Source: Phycisphaerales bacterium UBA5793 (lineage in GTDB: Bacteria > Planctomycetota > Phycisphaerae > Phycisphaerales > UBA5793). From it: 64,000 bases of DNA. Made by a program: the position numbers and the translations under genes. The DNA lies in contig DIDT01000067.1 in assembly GCA_002418285.1 (NCBI GenBank), positions 168,801 to 232,800 on the forward strand, given 5' to 3'. Position 1 is the first letter of the stretch, and the number at the start of each line of letters is the position of its first letter. Below, in pieces: positions 33,852-42,302 of the stretch. The notes under the pieces were generated by a model. The model saw only the letters and a program-made list of their open reading frames with translations. It searched no databases and was not told the origin of the DNA.

Positions 33852-34058
33852 TCAGCCGATCTCGACCCACGCGATGCGCTGGGCGTCGATGACGTATTCC
33901 TTCTTGCCGTCGGTGAGTTTGATCAGGTTGTCAGACTCGACAGGGACGAGGAACGCGTTGGTCACACAGAGCATTTCTGCGCACGATTCGAACATGAATC
34001 GCGTGGTGCGATCACCCTTGAGGCCGGTGAGTGCGGTGCGGAGTTGCTCAGGTGTCAT
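33852..34058 (-). CDS. Small hypothetical protein between groES and groEL
   Basis: A 68-residue protein from ATG 34058 with AAAGG upstream. It reads LRTALTGLKGDRTTRFMFES then two short strands (NLIKLTDGKKEYVID and RIAWVEIG) that resemble a small RNA-binding or SH3-like barrel, though no match is certain. It lies directly after groES. Confidence 0.5.
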   Translation of the reverse strand: MTPEQLRTALTGLKGDRTTRFMFESCAEMLCVTNAFLVPVESDNLIKLTDGKKEYVIDAQRIAWVEIG

Positions 34059-34099
34059 CTGTTGCCTTTCGCTTCGCGCGGATGTCGATCGCGGGTTCG

Positions 34100-34390
34100 T
34101 CAGTCGATGAGCGCAAGGATGGACTCTTCGTTCATGAGGAGCAGTTCCTCGCCATCAATCTTCACTTCGGTGCCGGCGTAGGAGTTGAACAGGACGCGAT
34201 CGCCCTTCTTGACGCTGAAGGGGGTGTAGTCGCCGGTATCCTTGTTGAGGCGACCCTGGCCGACGGCCTTGACGACACCGGTGCGCGGCGTGTCCTTGGC
34301 GGACTCGGGGAGGTAGAGGCCGGAGTCGGTCTTGGTCGTCGCTTCGTCGCGCTTGATGAGGATCTTGTCACCGAGTGGGCGGACTTTCAT
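34100..34390 (-). CDS. groES: Co-chaperonin GroES
   Basis: The 96-residue protein starts MKVRPLGDKILIKRDEA and has the mobile-loop and roof region pattern TDSGLYLPESAKDTPRTG and YAGTEVKIDGEELLLMNE. It caps the GroEL ring. The start at ATG 34390 has GGAGA seven bases upstream. It heads the operon. Confidence 0.95.
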   Translation of the reverse strand: MKVRPLGDKILIKRDEATTKTDSGLYLPESAKDTPRTGVVKAVGQGRLNKDTGDYTPFSVKKGDRVLFNSYAGTEVKIDGEELLLMNEESILALID

Positions 34391-34472
34391 GTTCAAATCT
34401 CCGATTCAAAGGTGTTGATGGTTGACGTTGGAAGAACATTCATCCCCGCCGCGCGGGGCATGGTGTGCAGTG

Positions 34473-35000
34473 TTACCCGATCGAGCCCGGATCGGGCCCG
34501 CAGCCGGTCGGCCAGGCATCGCTGTAGTGACGACGCAGGATGCGGCGCATCAGTTCGAGCAGGTGCTCAAGTTGGACGGGAACATCGAGAACGGTAAACG
34601 CGCCTTCGCGCAACGCTTCGTGCAGCGTGCGTTCGTTACCGTGCGCCTTGTCGACGGCGCGGCGAATGACGATGGTCGGCGGAGGGGCGTCAAGACGGCG
34701 AAGGATCTGAAGCAGCCGCGTGCCGCCGGTCTGGCCTGCCGGACTGGGGGTGGCTGACGTCGACTTGCCGTCAATCGGCAGGTCGAGATCGACCACGGCG
34801 ATGTGCACGCGCTGGCGCTGGATGACCTCTGAGGCCTCCCGGCCCGATTGCACCCGGAACGAGGCGATACCCATCGGCTCGAGGAGCTGGGGCAATTGCT
34901 CGGCCCAACTCTGCGACCGCCACCCTGCGTAGCTGAGCAGGAGATTGAGGCGATTACCGGGCTGGCTTGCCGGGTTCGGGTTGGGCTGCATGGACACCAT
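34473..35000 (-). CDS. Atypical response-regulator receiver-like protein
   Basis: The 175-residue protein has a receiver-like layout: an N-terminal strand LNLLLSYAG, then VHIAVVDLDLP with the expected phospho-acceptor Asp. PPTIVIRRA and FTVLDVPVQLEHLLELMRRIL follow, where receivers normally have Lys-Pro. Here Val-Pro replaces it, so the conserved Lys is missing. The first Asp pair of the acidic pocket is also not evident. It is a stand-alone domain without an output module and may be a degenerate or phosphorylation-independent receiver. ATG 35000 follows GGAGA. Confidence 0.55.
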   Translation of the reverse strand: MVSMQPNPNPASQPGNRLNLLLSYAGWRSQSWAEQLPQLLEPMGIASFRVQSGREASEVIQRQRVHIAVVDLDLPIDGKSTSATPSPAGQTGGTRLLQILRRLDAPPPTIVIRRAVDKAHGNERTLHEALREGAFTVLDVPVQLEHLLELMRRILRRHYSDAWPTGCGPDPGSIG

Positions 35001-35470
35001 GCGCGGACAGTCTCCGTTGAAGATTGAGGCAGGAGACTGTTGCAAGGGCGGTGCCGGGGTCGACTGGACCCCAAATCCCGTTTTTTCAGACCGTTACGAC
35101 TGATATCCCTAGGCGTCCGGAGGCGTGCCGCTGCCAAGGGACAGGCGACGCCGGGTCGAGGGTGCCAAGGTGGCAGGGAAACGGCGGCGCAGGAGAGACC
35201 AGTGCCGTGACCCGAGCGGCCGCATGGAACGACAGGGCCAGTATGCCGTGGGTGATCGAGTGAGCTTTCGTTCCCCTGGCGCACGGATGTGACCAACCGA
35301 CCGTCGGCGCCCGCCAACGGGGATACAAACCCGATATTGAGTAGTAGAGCCCCCTCCCGTGGCAGCGAACCGCGATAGGCGCATCCCGCCGGTGGCGTAC
35401 TGTGTACAGTACTCGACCTCGTCGGCAGGTGAGATTCCACCGGCCGTCTTACGAAGGACCCTGATGAGCG
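35001..35470. other. 470-bp divergent intergenic region
   Basis: Between the receiver-like gene and the PLP decarboxylase gene. No gene is seen. A short dyad lies near the decarboxylase end; otherwise I recognise nothing. Confidence 0.4.
35397..35412. promoter_or_regulatory. Dyad upstream of the PLP decarboxylase gene
   Basis: GTACTG-TGTA-CAGTAC is a 6-bp inverted repeat with a 4-base centre, 58 bases before the start codon. It could be an operator. It resembles half of an E. coli LexA box but the spacing is too short for one. Confidence 0.35.
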
Positions 35471-37006
35471 ATGTCCAAACCAAACGTACAACCTTCGCCG
35501 ACCGGCACCGCATCCAACGACCCAACGCCGTCCATGGCAGTCAATGGATCCGCAAAGATCGGCGGGCCCGCGGGTAATCCGCTCGAGTCGCCGCAAAGCG
35601 AGGCATTCACAAGGGACACACTGCATCGCACAGCCAGTTTGGCGGGGATGTTCCTCGACCTGGAGCAGCGGGAGCCGGTCGCCCCTACTGTGGCCCCCGA
35701 TGACCTGGCAGAGCAGCTCGATCTTGGGCTGGGCGAGGCTGGACTGCCGCTTGATCGCGTTTTCGAGTTGCTCGGGCAGGTCATGGAGATGACGCCGCGA
35801 ACCAGCGGCCGCTTCTTCTTCAACCAACTCTTCGCCGGACGCGACGCGGTTCCCACGGCTGCGGAAATGCTGACCGCGCTGATGAACTCGTCGATGTACA
35901 CCTACCGCATCGCCGGGCCACACGCGCTGATCGAAGACGAAGTGGTGCGACACATGTCGGGCAAGGTGGGGTACGCCGAAGGAGAAGGCATCTTCTGTCC
36001 CGGAGGTTCGATGTCGAATCTCGCAGCGATGATCGTGGCCCGCAATCAAGCCTGCCCCGGTGCCCAGCAGGACGGATTCGATGGACGTTCGATGACCGCC
36101 TACGCCTCTGCCGATGCGCACTATTCCTTCGACAAGGCCGCCGGAATGATCGGGATTGGTCGGGCGAATGTTCGGAAGATCCCCACTGATGCGCGCGGCG
36201 CCATGATGCCCGAAGCGTTGCGTCAGGCGATCCGAAACGATCTCGAACACGGCGCGCAGCCGTTCATGATCATCGCCACGGCTGGCACGACTGTCCTCGG
36301 GGCATTCGATCCGATTGATGCCCTGGCATCGATTGCGGAAGAATTCGGACTCTGGCTGCACGTGGATGGAGCACTGGGCGGTTCGTTTCTGCTGTCGCAG
36401 AAGCATCGACCGCTGCTCCGCGGCTCGGAGCGGTCCGACTCGTTCAACTGGAATCCGCACAAACTCATGGGTGTGCCGCTTAGTTGCTCGGCACTACTGG
36501 TGCAGCGACGCGGGCTGCTCAGACGACACTTCAACGAGCGGGCCGACTACCTGTTTCAGGCTGACGAAGATCGGTTTGATTTTGGCACGATGTCCATGCA
36601 GTGCGGCCGCCGCAATGATGCGTTCAAGATCTGGGCGGGCTGGAAGCGGCACGGCGATGCCGGATACGCCAGGCGCGTGGATCGACTCATCGAACTTGCG
36701 CAGTATGCAGCGCAGTGCATTCGATCCGACCCGCAATTCGTGCTCACTGCCGAGCCCGAATCGGTGACCGTCTGCTTTGAAGTTCGCGATCGCGCGAGTG
36801 ATGCGATTTGTGATCGGCTGCTGCACGATCAGCGGTCGATGGTCGGTCACGCGGTGGTGGGAGGCCGGAGAATCATCCGAATTGCTTGCGCCTCTCCGGA
36901 AGTCACTGAGCGCGATCTGGACCGTTTCTTCGAGCACGTTCGAGCTGTTGCGGCCGAGCTGGTTCCGCTGACGACAAGTGAACGAAAGAGCGGTTCTGCC
37001 TGTTGA
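35471..37006 (+). CDS. Group II PLP-dependent amino-acid decarboxylase
   Basis: The 511-residue enzyme belongs to the glutamate/tyrosine/cysteine-sulfinate decarboxylase group. Key motifs are LWLHVDGALGGS (Asp that pairs with the pyridine nitrogen) and NWNPHKLMGVPLSCS with Lys331 forming the Schiff base. IATAGTTVLGAFDP is also conserved. The substrate cannot be told from these motifs. The first 60 residues are Pro/Ser-rich and not conserved. It starts at ATG 35471 with AAGGA upstream and stands alone. Confidence 0.88.
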   Translation: MSKPNVQPSPTGTASNDPTPSMAVNGSAKIGGPAGNPLESPQSEAFTRDTLHRTASLAGMFLDLEQREPVAPTVAPDDLAEQLDLGLGEAGLPLDRVFELLGQVMEMTPRTSGRFFFNQLFAGRDAVPTAAEMLTALMNSSMYTYRIAGPHALIEDEVVRHMSGKVGYAEGEGIFCPGGSMSNLAAMIVARNQACPGAQQDGFDGRSMTAYASADAHYSFDKAAGMIGIGRANVRKIPTDARGAMMPEALRQAIRNDLEHGAQPFMIIATAGTTVLGAFDPIDALASIAEEFGLWLHVDGALGGSFLLSQKHRPLLRGSERSDSFNWNPHKLMGVPLSCSALLVQRRGLLRRHFNERADYLFQADEDRFDFGTMSMQCGRRNDAFKIWAGWKRHGDAGYARRVDRLIELAQYAAQCIRSDPQFVLTAEPESVTVCFEVRDRASDAICDRLLHDQRSMVGHAVVGGRRIIRIACASPEVTERDLDRFFEHVRAVAAELVPLTTSERKSGSAC

Positions 37007-37085
37007 CGAGCGAAGCGCAAGTGAGTCTGCCAGAGACGGCAGATCGAGCGAACTCAGACGCCTGCCGCTGCAAATCGAGATCGCC

Positions 37086-37487
37086 TCAGGTGTTTGACTG
37101 CTCGTCCGGTTCCGGTTTGTCGCCGCCGATGAGCCGTCCGGTCAGCATCTCCCAGGCGGCGAACAGGGCGAAGATCATTCCCCAGATGCTCATGCCGAAG
37201 TAGCCGAGTTGGTTCATGTACTTGATGTCGATGTCCTCCAGCAGCCAGCCGGCAGCCAGATACGGGCGGTAGACATCCCAGTGAAACAAGACTGAGATCG
37301 TCCCCCACACGATCCAGGCAAACACAACGGACCACGCAACGGTGCGGTGCACCCAATGCGGCGCCCACCTGCGGGTGATGATCGGGATAAGCGACACACC
37401 GATGAAGATCAGCAGCACTCGACCCGAAAAGGCGACGACTTCCGGTGTGGGTGTGCTCGAGAAGAAGTCAACCCAGAATGGGGTCAT
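37086..37487 (-). CDS. Three-helix membrane protein
   Basis: The 133-residue protein has three hydrophobic helices: around 18-36, 53-70 and 95-115. The start at ATG 37487 has GGAGAC seven bases upstream. It ends in a short acidic tail. No family is recognised. Confidence 0.5.
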   Translation of the reverse strand: MTPFWVDFFSSTPTPEVVAFSGRVLLIFIGVSLIPIITRRWAPHWVHRTVAWSVVFAWIVWGTISVLFHWDVYRPYLAAGWLLEDIDIKYMNQLGYFGMSIWGMIFALFAAWEMLTGRLIGGDKPEPDEQSNT

Positions 37488-37568
37488 GGTCCGCGTCTCC
37501 ACGGCGCTCGCTTTGCCCTTGCCTCAAGCGCATCATATTTCGCCGGCTTGCTGCCTGCCCGCCGGCAT

Positions 37569-38003
37569 TCATCTGAACGTTGAGCGGATCACGCTCCGAT
37601 ACGGCATGTAGAGCAACCCAAGAATGATCAACAAGGCAGTGGAAGCGGCGACCGCGCGCCCGAGGCGAATCGTCGAGCGAAAGCCGCTCCACCACACGAC
37701 TTGCGGGGACGAGTCAGGTTGCTCCCGCCACATTCGGAATTCGTAGTGATGGAAACCTCTGTCGAGCGAGCATCTGCTCACCAAAGTGGCTTCGGGATGC
37801 CGACTCCGAATGTCCTCATCCTCGGAACTCAGCGCCAGCCACGGCCCGACGCTAGCAATCTCAGTCACCCAGTTCGGCGACTCCATGCACGTATCCACAA
37901 CTGCGACAGGCGCTGCGACGAGATACAAACACCAAATCGAACCGATGGCACAGAACACTGCCGCGGGAATCAGGAGCAGGAGAATGATTCTCATTGTCCC
38001 CAT
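37569..38003 (-). CDS. Two-helix membrane protein
   Basis: The 144-residue protein has an N-terminal helix (about 5-30) and a second one near residue 120, with a 75-residue outer domain between them containing two or three Cys. It resembles in layout the hypothetical proteins at 45714 and 59955. Function unknown. Confidence 0.45.
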   Translation of the reverse strand: MGTMRIILLLLIPAAVFCAIGSIWCLYLVAAPVAVVDTCMESPNWVTEIASVGPWLALSSEDEDIRSRHPEATLVSRCSLDRGFHHYEFRMWREQPDSSPQVVWWSGFRSTIRLGRAVAASTALLIILGLLYMPYRSVIRSTFR

Positions 38004-38167
38004 TGCAACTTGGTTAGTTCGCTGCGTGACATCGTCCACAACCAGACGGAGTATTGTGCCACATCGGCGGATCGGACGCAAGGCCGATTCCCCGAAATGC
38101 AAGGGAAACTGATGCCGTTTTGCGCCTTGCCACGTCCCTTGCACTCTGGGAGGTGCCGCAACGGTTT

Positions 38168-39829
38168 CTACTTCACCGGCTTGCTGCCAGCAATTGCTTC
38201 GACGACCTCGGTTTCGAGGCGCTTTTCAAATGTGCGGCGAAAGGCCTTGCGGCGGTCGAGGACGCCCCAGACTTCGAGGCGGCAATCGGCGCCGGCTTCG
38301 ATGCAAAGGGTGATCTTGCCCTTGCTGTTCTTGCCGGCCTGCTTGCTTTCGCTCTTTTCGCCCGCCTTGTTCTCGCCGTTGCCTTTCACTTTTCCTTTAC
38401 GCTTGCCGCCGAGCTCGAAACGGGCGGCTGTGACGGCGCCCATGTGGCCGCGATCGAGGCACTCGGCCAGGCGCAGCAGGGTGCAGCAGATTTCTACCGC
38501 GCGCTGATCGTCTTCGGTGAGCGCGGCGACCTCCGGATGCGTTCTGGAGGGGAACGACTTCTGGTGGTAGCGGGCAATCAGCGCGATGAGATCGATCTCG
38601 CGATCGTCGAATCCGAGCAGTTCGGCGTGGCGGATCAGGTAATGCGAGTGGGTCTGGTGATTGGCGTATGAAATGAACGTGCCCACGTCGTGAAGCAGCG
38701 CAGCGTATTCGAGCAATTCGCGCTCGGCCGGACCGAGCTTGTGCAGACCGAGGTCGCGGGCGGAATCGAAGAGCATGAGCGCCAGTCGCGCGACTTGAAA
38801 TGCATGCGGTTCATCGAACGAGCAGGCGCGCCCGAGGCGCAGCACGCTGCGCTCGCGGAAGGAGGTCGAAGTGAGCGGCATCTGTTTGGCGCTGCGGGCG
38901 AGGTAGTCGATGAGCATACCTTCGCGCAAGCCGCGCTCGCTGGCGCGAATAGCAGGAACGTTGAGTTGCTTGAGCAGAGTTTCGAGAATCGCCGCGCCGG
39001 CGATGATGATGTCGGCTCTATCGGAGTTGATGCCCGGCACCTTGCGCCGCGCGGCGAGCGGCAGGGCGCACAACTCCTGGGCCATCTTGCTGATGTCGGC
39101 AGTGGAGACGGTGTCATCGCGCTGGGCTGGTCGTCGGAGCGATTGTCGCGTGGCCATGTCGACCATGTTCTGGATCGTGCCGCTGCTGCCGATGGCGATG
39201 TCGATCTTGTGTTTGCCGAGCGATTGCACAGCGCGCACCGCCTGATTGCGAACGTGCTGCACGATGCGACGGTACATCACAGCGCTCACGGGGCCATCGA
39301 AGCCGGGCTCGAAGAACATCGACGTCACGCGAATGGCGCCGAGTTTGAGCGAGTCGATGAAGAAGTGCTCGTTCTGGTTGCCGAGCACAACTTCGGTGCT
39401 GCCGCCGCCGATGTCGATGAAGAGGGCTTTCTGGTCGTCGATGCGCGTGCCGGACGCGACACCGAGGTAAATGAGGCGGGCCTCTTCCTTGCCGGAGATG
39501 ACGTGAAGATTGATCTTCGCCTCGTTGCGCATGCGCTGGAGAAAGGTGCGTTTGTTCTGGGCTTCGCGGGTGGCGGAGGTGGCGACCGCGATGACTTCGG
39601 TGGCATCCTTGGCGCGGGCCATCTCGACGAAGCGGCCGCAGACCGCCACGGCCCGGTCCATCGCTTCCTTCTGAAGGCGTTTTTTCCCAAACTCGCCCTC
39701 GCCGAGACGAATGACTTCTTTCTGCTGCGAGAGCGTCGAAGTGGCCCCATCCGGCGCGACGCTGACGAGCAGGAGGCGCGCGGAATTGGTGCCGAGGTCA
39801 ATGAAGGCGACGGTGCGATCGTTGGGCAT
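38168..39829 (-). CDS. ppx: Exopolyphosphatase / GppA-type phosphatase with HD domain
   Basis: The 553-residue protein starts AFIDLGTNSARLLLV, the actin-like ATPase phosphate loop. It continues with IDIGGGSTEVVLG in the second half-domain. The C-terminal third carries an HD-type domain (EYAALLHDVG...HSHYLI). It removes terminal phosphates from polyphosphate or pppGpp. A Lys/Gly-rich stretch (about residues 470-500) is a likely flexible insertion. The gene is divergent from ppk1 across a 214-bp region, so polyphosphate synthesis and breakdown are encoded side by side. The start is ATG 39829. Confidence 0.88.
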   Translation of the reverse strand: MPNDRTVAFIDLGTNSARLLLVSVAPDGATSTLSQQKEVIRLGEGEFGKKRLQKEAMDRAVAVCGRFVEMARAKDATEVIAVATSATREAQNKRTFLQRMRNEAKINLHVISGKEEARLIYLGVASGTRIDDQKALFIDIGGGSTEVVLGNQNEHFFIDSLKLGAIRVTSMFFEPGFDGPVSAVMYRRIVQHVRNQAVRAVQSLGKHKIDIAIGSSGTIQNMVDMATRQSLRRPAQRDDTVSTADISKMAQELCALPLAARRKVPGINSDRADIIIAGAAILETLLKQLNVPAIRASERGLREGMLIDYLARSAKQMPLTSTSFRERSVLRLGRACSFDEPHAFQVARLALMLFDSARDLGLHKLGPAERELLEYAALLHDVGTFISYANHQTHSHYLIRHAELLGFDDREIDLIALIARYHQKSFPSRTHPEVAALTEDDQRAVEICCTLLRLAECLDRGHMGAVTAARFELGGKRKGKVKGNGENKAGEKSESKQAGKNSKGKITLCIEAGADCRLEVWGVLDRRKAFRRTFEKRLETEVVEAIAGSKPVK

Positions 39830-40043
39830 GGTGGGACGGTGTTTTCCGGGATTGATCGCCAAGCGGCCGATTCTGCGCGGCCAAAGGCGAAACTGAAGGC
39901 AAGAGTAGGTGGCCAGCCGTCGGGGAATGATCTGAAGTTGAAGGCGGCAAGCCCATTAGCCGAATTCTAACATATCGGATGCTTGCACGCGCGTCGTCGT
40001 CGCGATACCTTCATGGGCTGCGCGGCGACCGACGGAGGGGTCG

Positions 40044-42209
40044 ATGAACGCCAATACGCCTGAGTCCACGCCTCTCGCGATCAATGCGGGCGAGTCCAAA
40101 TCGCCGCCGGCTGAGCCGCGCGCGCTCGAGCCGGGCGATCTGCTCAACCGCGAATTGTCCTGGCTCGAGTTCAATCGGCGCGTCCTGCACGAAGCGATGG
40201 ACGATCGCACGCCCCTGCTCGAGCGAGTGCGCTTCCTGGCAATCTTCACGAGCAACCTCGACGAGTTTTTCATGAAGCGCGTCGGCGGGCTCAAGCGACA
40301 GGTCGCCGCCGGGGCGGTCCATCGCACGCCGGATGGCATGACACCTGCGCAGCAACTGGCCGCCATCCGCCAGACGGTTATTCCGATGCTCCAACAGCAG
40401 GCGGATTGCGATCGCGGCATCATTCGCCCCGCGCTTGTTGAGCACGGCATCGAGATCGTCAAGTGGGAAGACCTGAGCGGCCCTGAGCTGCGATTCGCCT
40501 CGCAGTACTACCGCGAGAATGTGTTCCCCGTGCTCACGCCGCTGGCCGTTGACCCGGGACACCCGTTCCCGTTCATCTCAAATCTGTCGACCTCCCTGGG
40601 CGTGACGTTGCGCCATCCGGAGAGCACCGACCACCTCTTTGCCCGCGTGAAGATTCCGGAAGTGCTGCCGTCGATCATCCGCGTCAACCCGCAGGACAAC
40701 GGCAACGGGAAATACCGATTCGTGCTGCTGCAGGAACTCATCGCGCGCAATCTCGATGATCTGTTCCCGGAGATGGTCATCATCGACATCATGCCTTTCC
40801 GCGTGACGCGCAACGCCGACATCGAGCGCGATGAGGAGGACGTGGAAGATCTGCTCGAATCGATCGCGCAGGAACTTCGCCAGCGGCGGTTTGAGAAGAT
40901 TGTGCGGCTCGAACATGGGCCGAATCCCAATCCGGAAATGCTTGACTTCCTTGTGTCGGAACTCGAACTCTCGCGCTCGGATGTTTACGAGATGCCCGGC
41001 GAGCTGGACTACGGCGACCTGGGGCCGATTGCCGACCTGCCGATACCCGATCTGCGCTACAAGCCGTGGAACCCCGTCAAGCCGCTTGCGTTTGCCGATG
41101 ACACGACTGACATGTTCAGCGTGATCCGCAACGGCGACCTGCTGGTCCACCATCCGTACGAGAGTTTCAGCGCCAGCGTTGAACGCTTCGTTGCAGCCGC
41201 AGCGATCGATCGCAACGTGCTCGCCATCAAGATGACGCTTTATCGCACAGGTGATGACAGCCCGTTCGTGCGGCGGCTCATCCAGGCGGCCGAATTGGGC
41301 AAGCAGGTCGTGTGCCTCGTCGAACTCAAAGCGCGCTTTGACGAAGAGCGCAACATCCAGTGGGCGCGAACGCTCGAAAAGGTCGGCGTGCACGTGGTCT
41401 ACGGGGTGCTCGGGCTCAAGACGCACACCAAGACGGTGCTCGTCGTCCGCCGCGAGGGCAACAGCCTGCGCTCGTATGCCCACATCGGCACGGGCAACTA
41501 CCACGTCGGCACGTCGCGTCTCTACACCGACATTGGTCTGTTCACCTGCAATCCGACGATTACTGAAGAACTCATCGACCTTTTCCACTTCCTCACTGGC
41601 CGGTCGCTCAAGCGAGATTACACCAAGCTGCTGGTCGCGCCGGTCAACATGCGCGAGCGGTTCATCGCGATGATCGATCGCGAGATTCTGAATTGTCGCG
41701 CCGGCAAGCCGTGCGGCATCGTGGCGAAGATGAACAGCCTCGAAGATATCGGCATCTGCCAGGCGCTCTACCGCGCTTCGGGCGAGGGTGTGCCGATTGA
41801 CCTGATCGTGCGCGGTTTCTGCTGTCTGCGGCCGGGCGTGGCGGGTCTGAGCGAGAACATCCGCGTGACGTCCATTGTCGGGCGGTTTCTCGAACACGCG
41901 CGACTGTTCCACTTCCGCAATGGATGCGACAATCCGGCAGAGGGCGAGTTCTACTTCGGCAGCGCCGACTGGATGTATCGCAACCTGACCAATCGCGTTG
42001 AGGCGATCGTGCCCGTCGAGGAGCCGGCTTTGCGCGAGAAGTGCTGGGAGATCCTGCGGATTCAACTGGCCGACCAACGGCAGGCGTGGGACATGCAATC
42101 CGAGGGCGGCTATGTCCAGCGCACCCCAACGGATCCATCCAGCGAGCTGAGCTGCCACGAGCAGTTCATGCGTCTTGCCCGCCAGCGCGTGGGTGAGAGC
42201 GACGGGTAG
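40044..42209 (+). CDS. ppk1: Polyphosphate kinase
   Basis: The 721-residue enzyme reversibly moves the ATP gamma-phosphate onto polyphosphate. It has the N-terminal LLNRELSWLEFNRRVLHEA motif and IKMTLYRTGDDSPFVRRL. The catalytic-histidine region YAHIGTGNYH is present, as is LGLKTHTKTVLV with the second conserved His. It is full length for the PPK1 family, with the usual N, head and two phospholipase-D-like C-terminal domains. An approximately 30-residue N-terminal extension precedes the conserved part. Confidence 0.95.
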   Translation: MNANTPESTPLAINAGESKSPPAEPRALEPGDLLNRELSWLEFNRRVLHEAMDDRTPLLERVRFLAIFTSNLDEFFMKRVGGLKRQVAAGAVHRTPDGMTPAQQLAAIRQTVIPMLQQQADCDRGIIRPALVEHGIEIVKWEDLSGPELRFASQYYRENVFPVLTPLAVDPGHPFPFISNLSTSLGVTLRHPESTDHLFARVKIPEVLPSIIRVNPQDNGNGKYRFVLLQELIARNLDDLFPEMVIIDIMPFRVTRNADIERDEEDVEDLLESIAQELRQRRFEKIVRLEHGPNPNPEMLDFLVSELELSRSDVYEMPGELDYGDLGPIADLPIPDLRYKPWNPVKPLAFADDTTDMFSVIRNGDLLVHHPYESFSASVERFVAAAAIDRNVLAIKMTLYRTGDDSPFVRRLIQAAELGKQVVCLVELKARFDEERNIQWARTLEKVGVHVVYGVLGLKTHTKTVLVVRREGNSLRSYAHIGTGNYHVGTSRLYTDIGLFTCNPTITEELIDLFHFLTGRSLKRDYTKLLVAPVNMRERFIAMIDREILNCRAGKPCGIVAKMNSLEDIGICQALYRASGEGVPIDLIVRGFCCLRPGVAGLSENIRVTSIVGRFLEHARLFHFRNGCDNPAEGEFYFGSADWMYRNLTNRVEAIVPVEEPALREKCWEILRIQLADQRQAWDMQSEGGYVQRTPTDPSSELSCHEQFMRLARQRVGESDG

Positions 42210-42302
42210 GCGCAGCCCACGCCCCATCCTTTCTGCCCGCCGCGCTTGGTCGACGTACCGTGTAGTATGCAACGGCGTCTCAACATGAGGCTGGCGCGCT
42301 GA

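Noticed and set aside
34391..34472. CIRCE element upstream of groES
   Set aside because: No TTAGCACTC-N9-GAGTGCTAA-like inverted repeat is present in the short upstream region.
35397..35412. LexA/SOS box
   Set aside because: The half-sites resemble TACTGT...ACAGTA but the centre is six bases too short.
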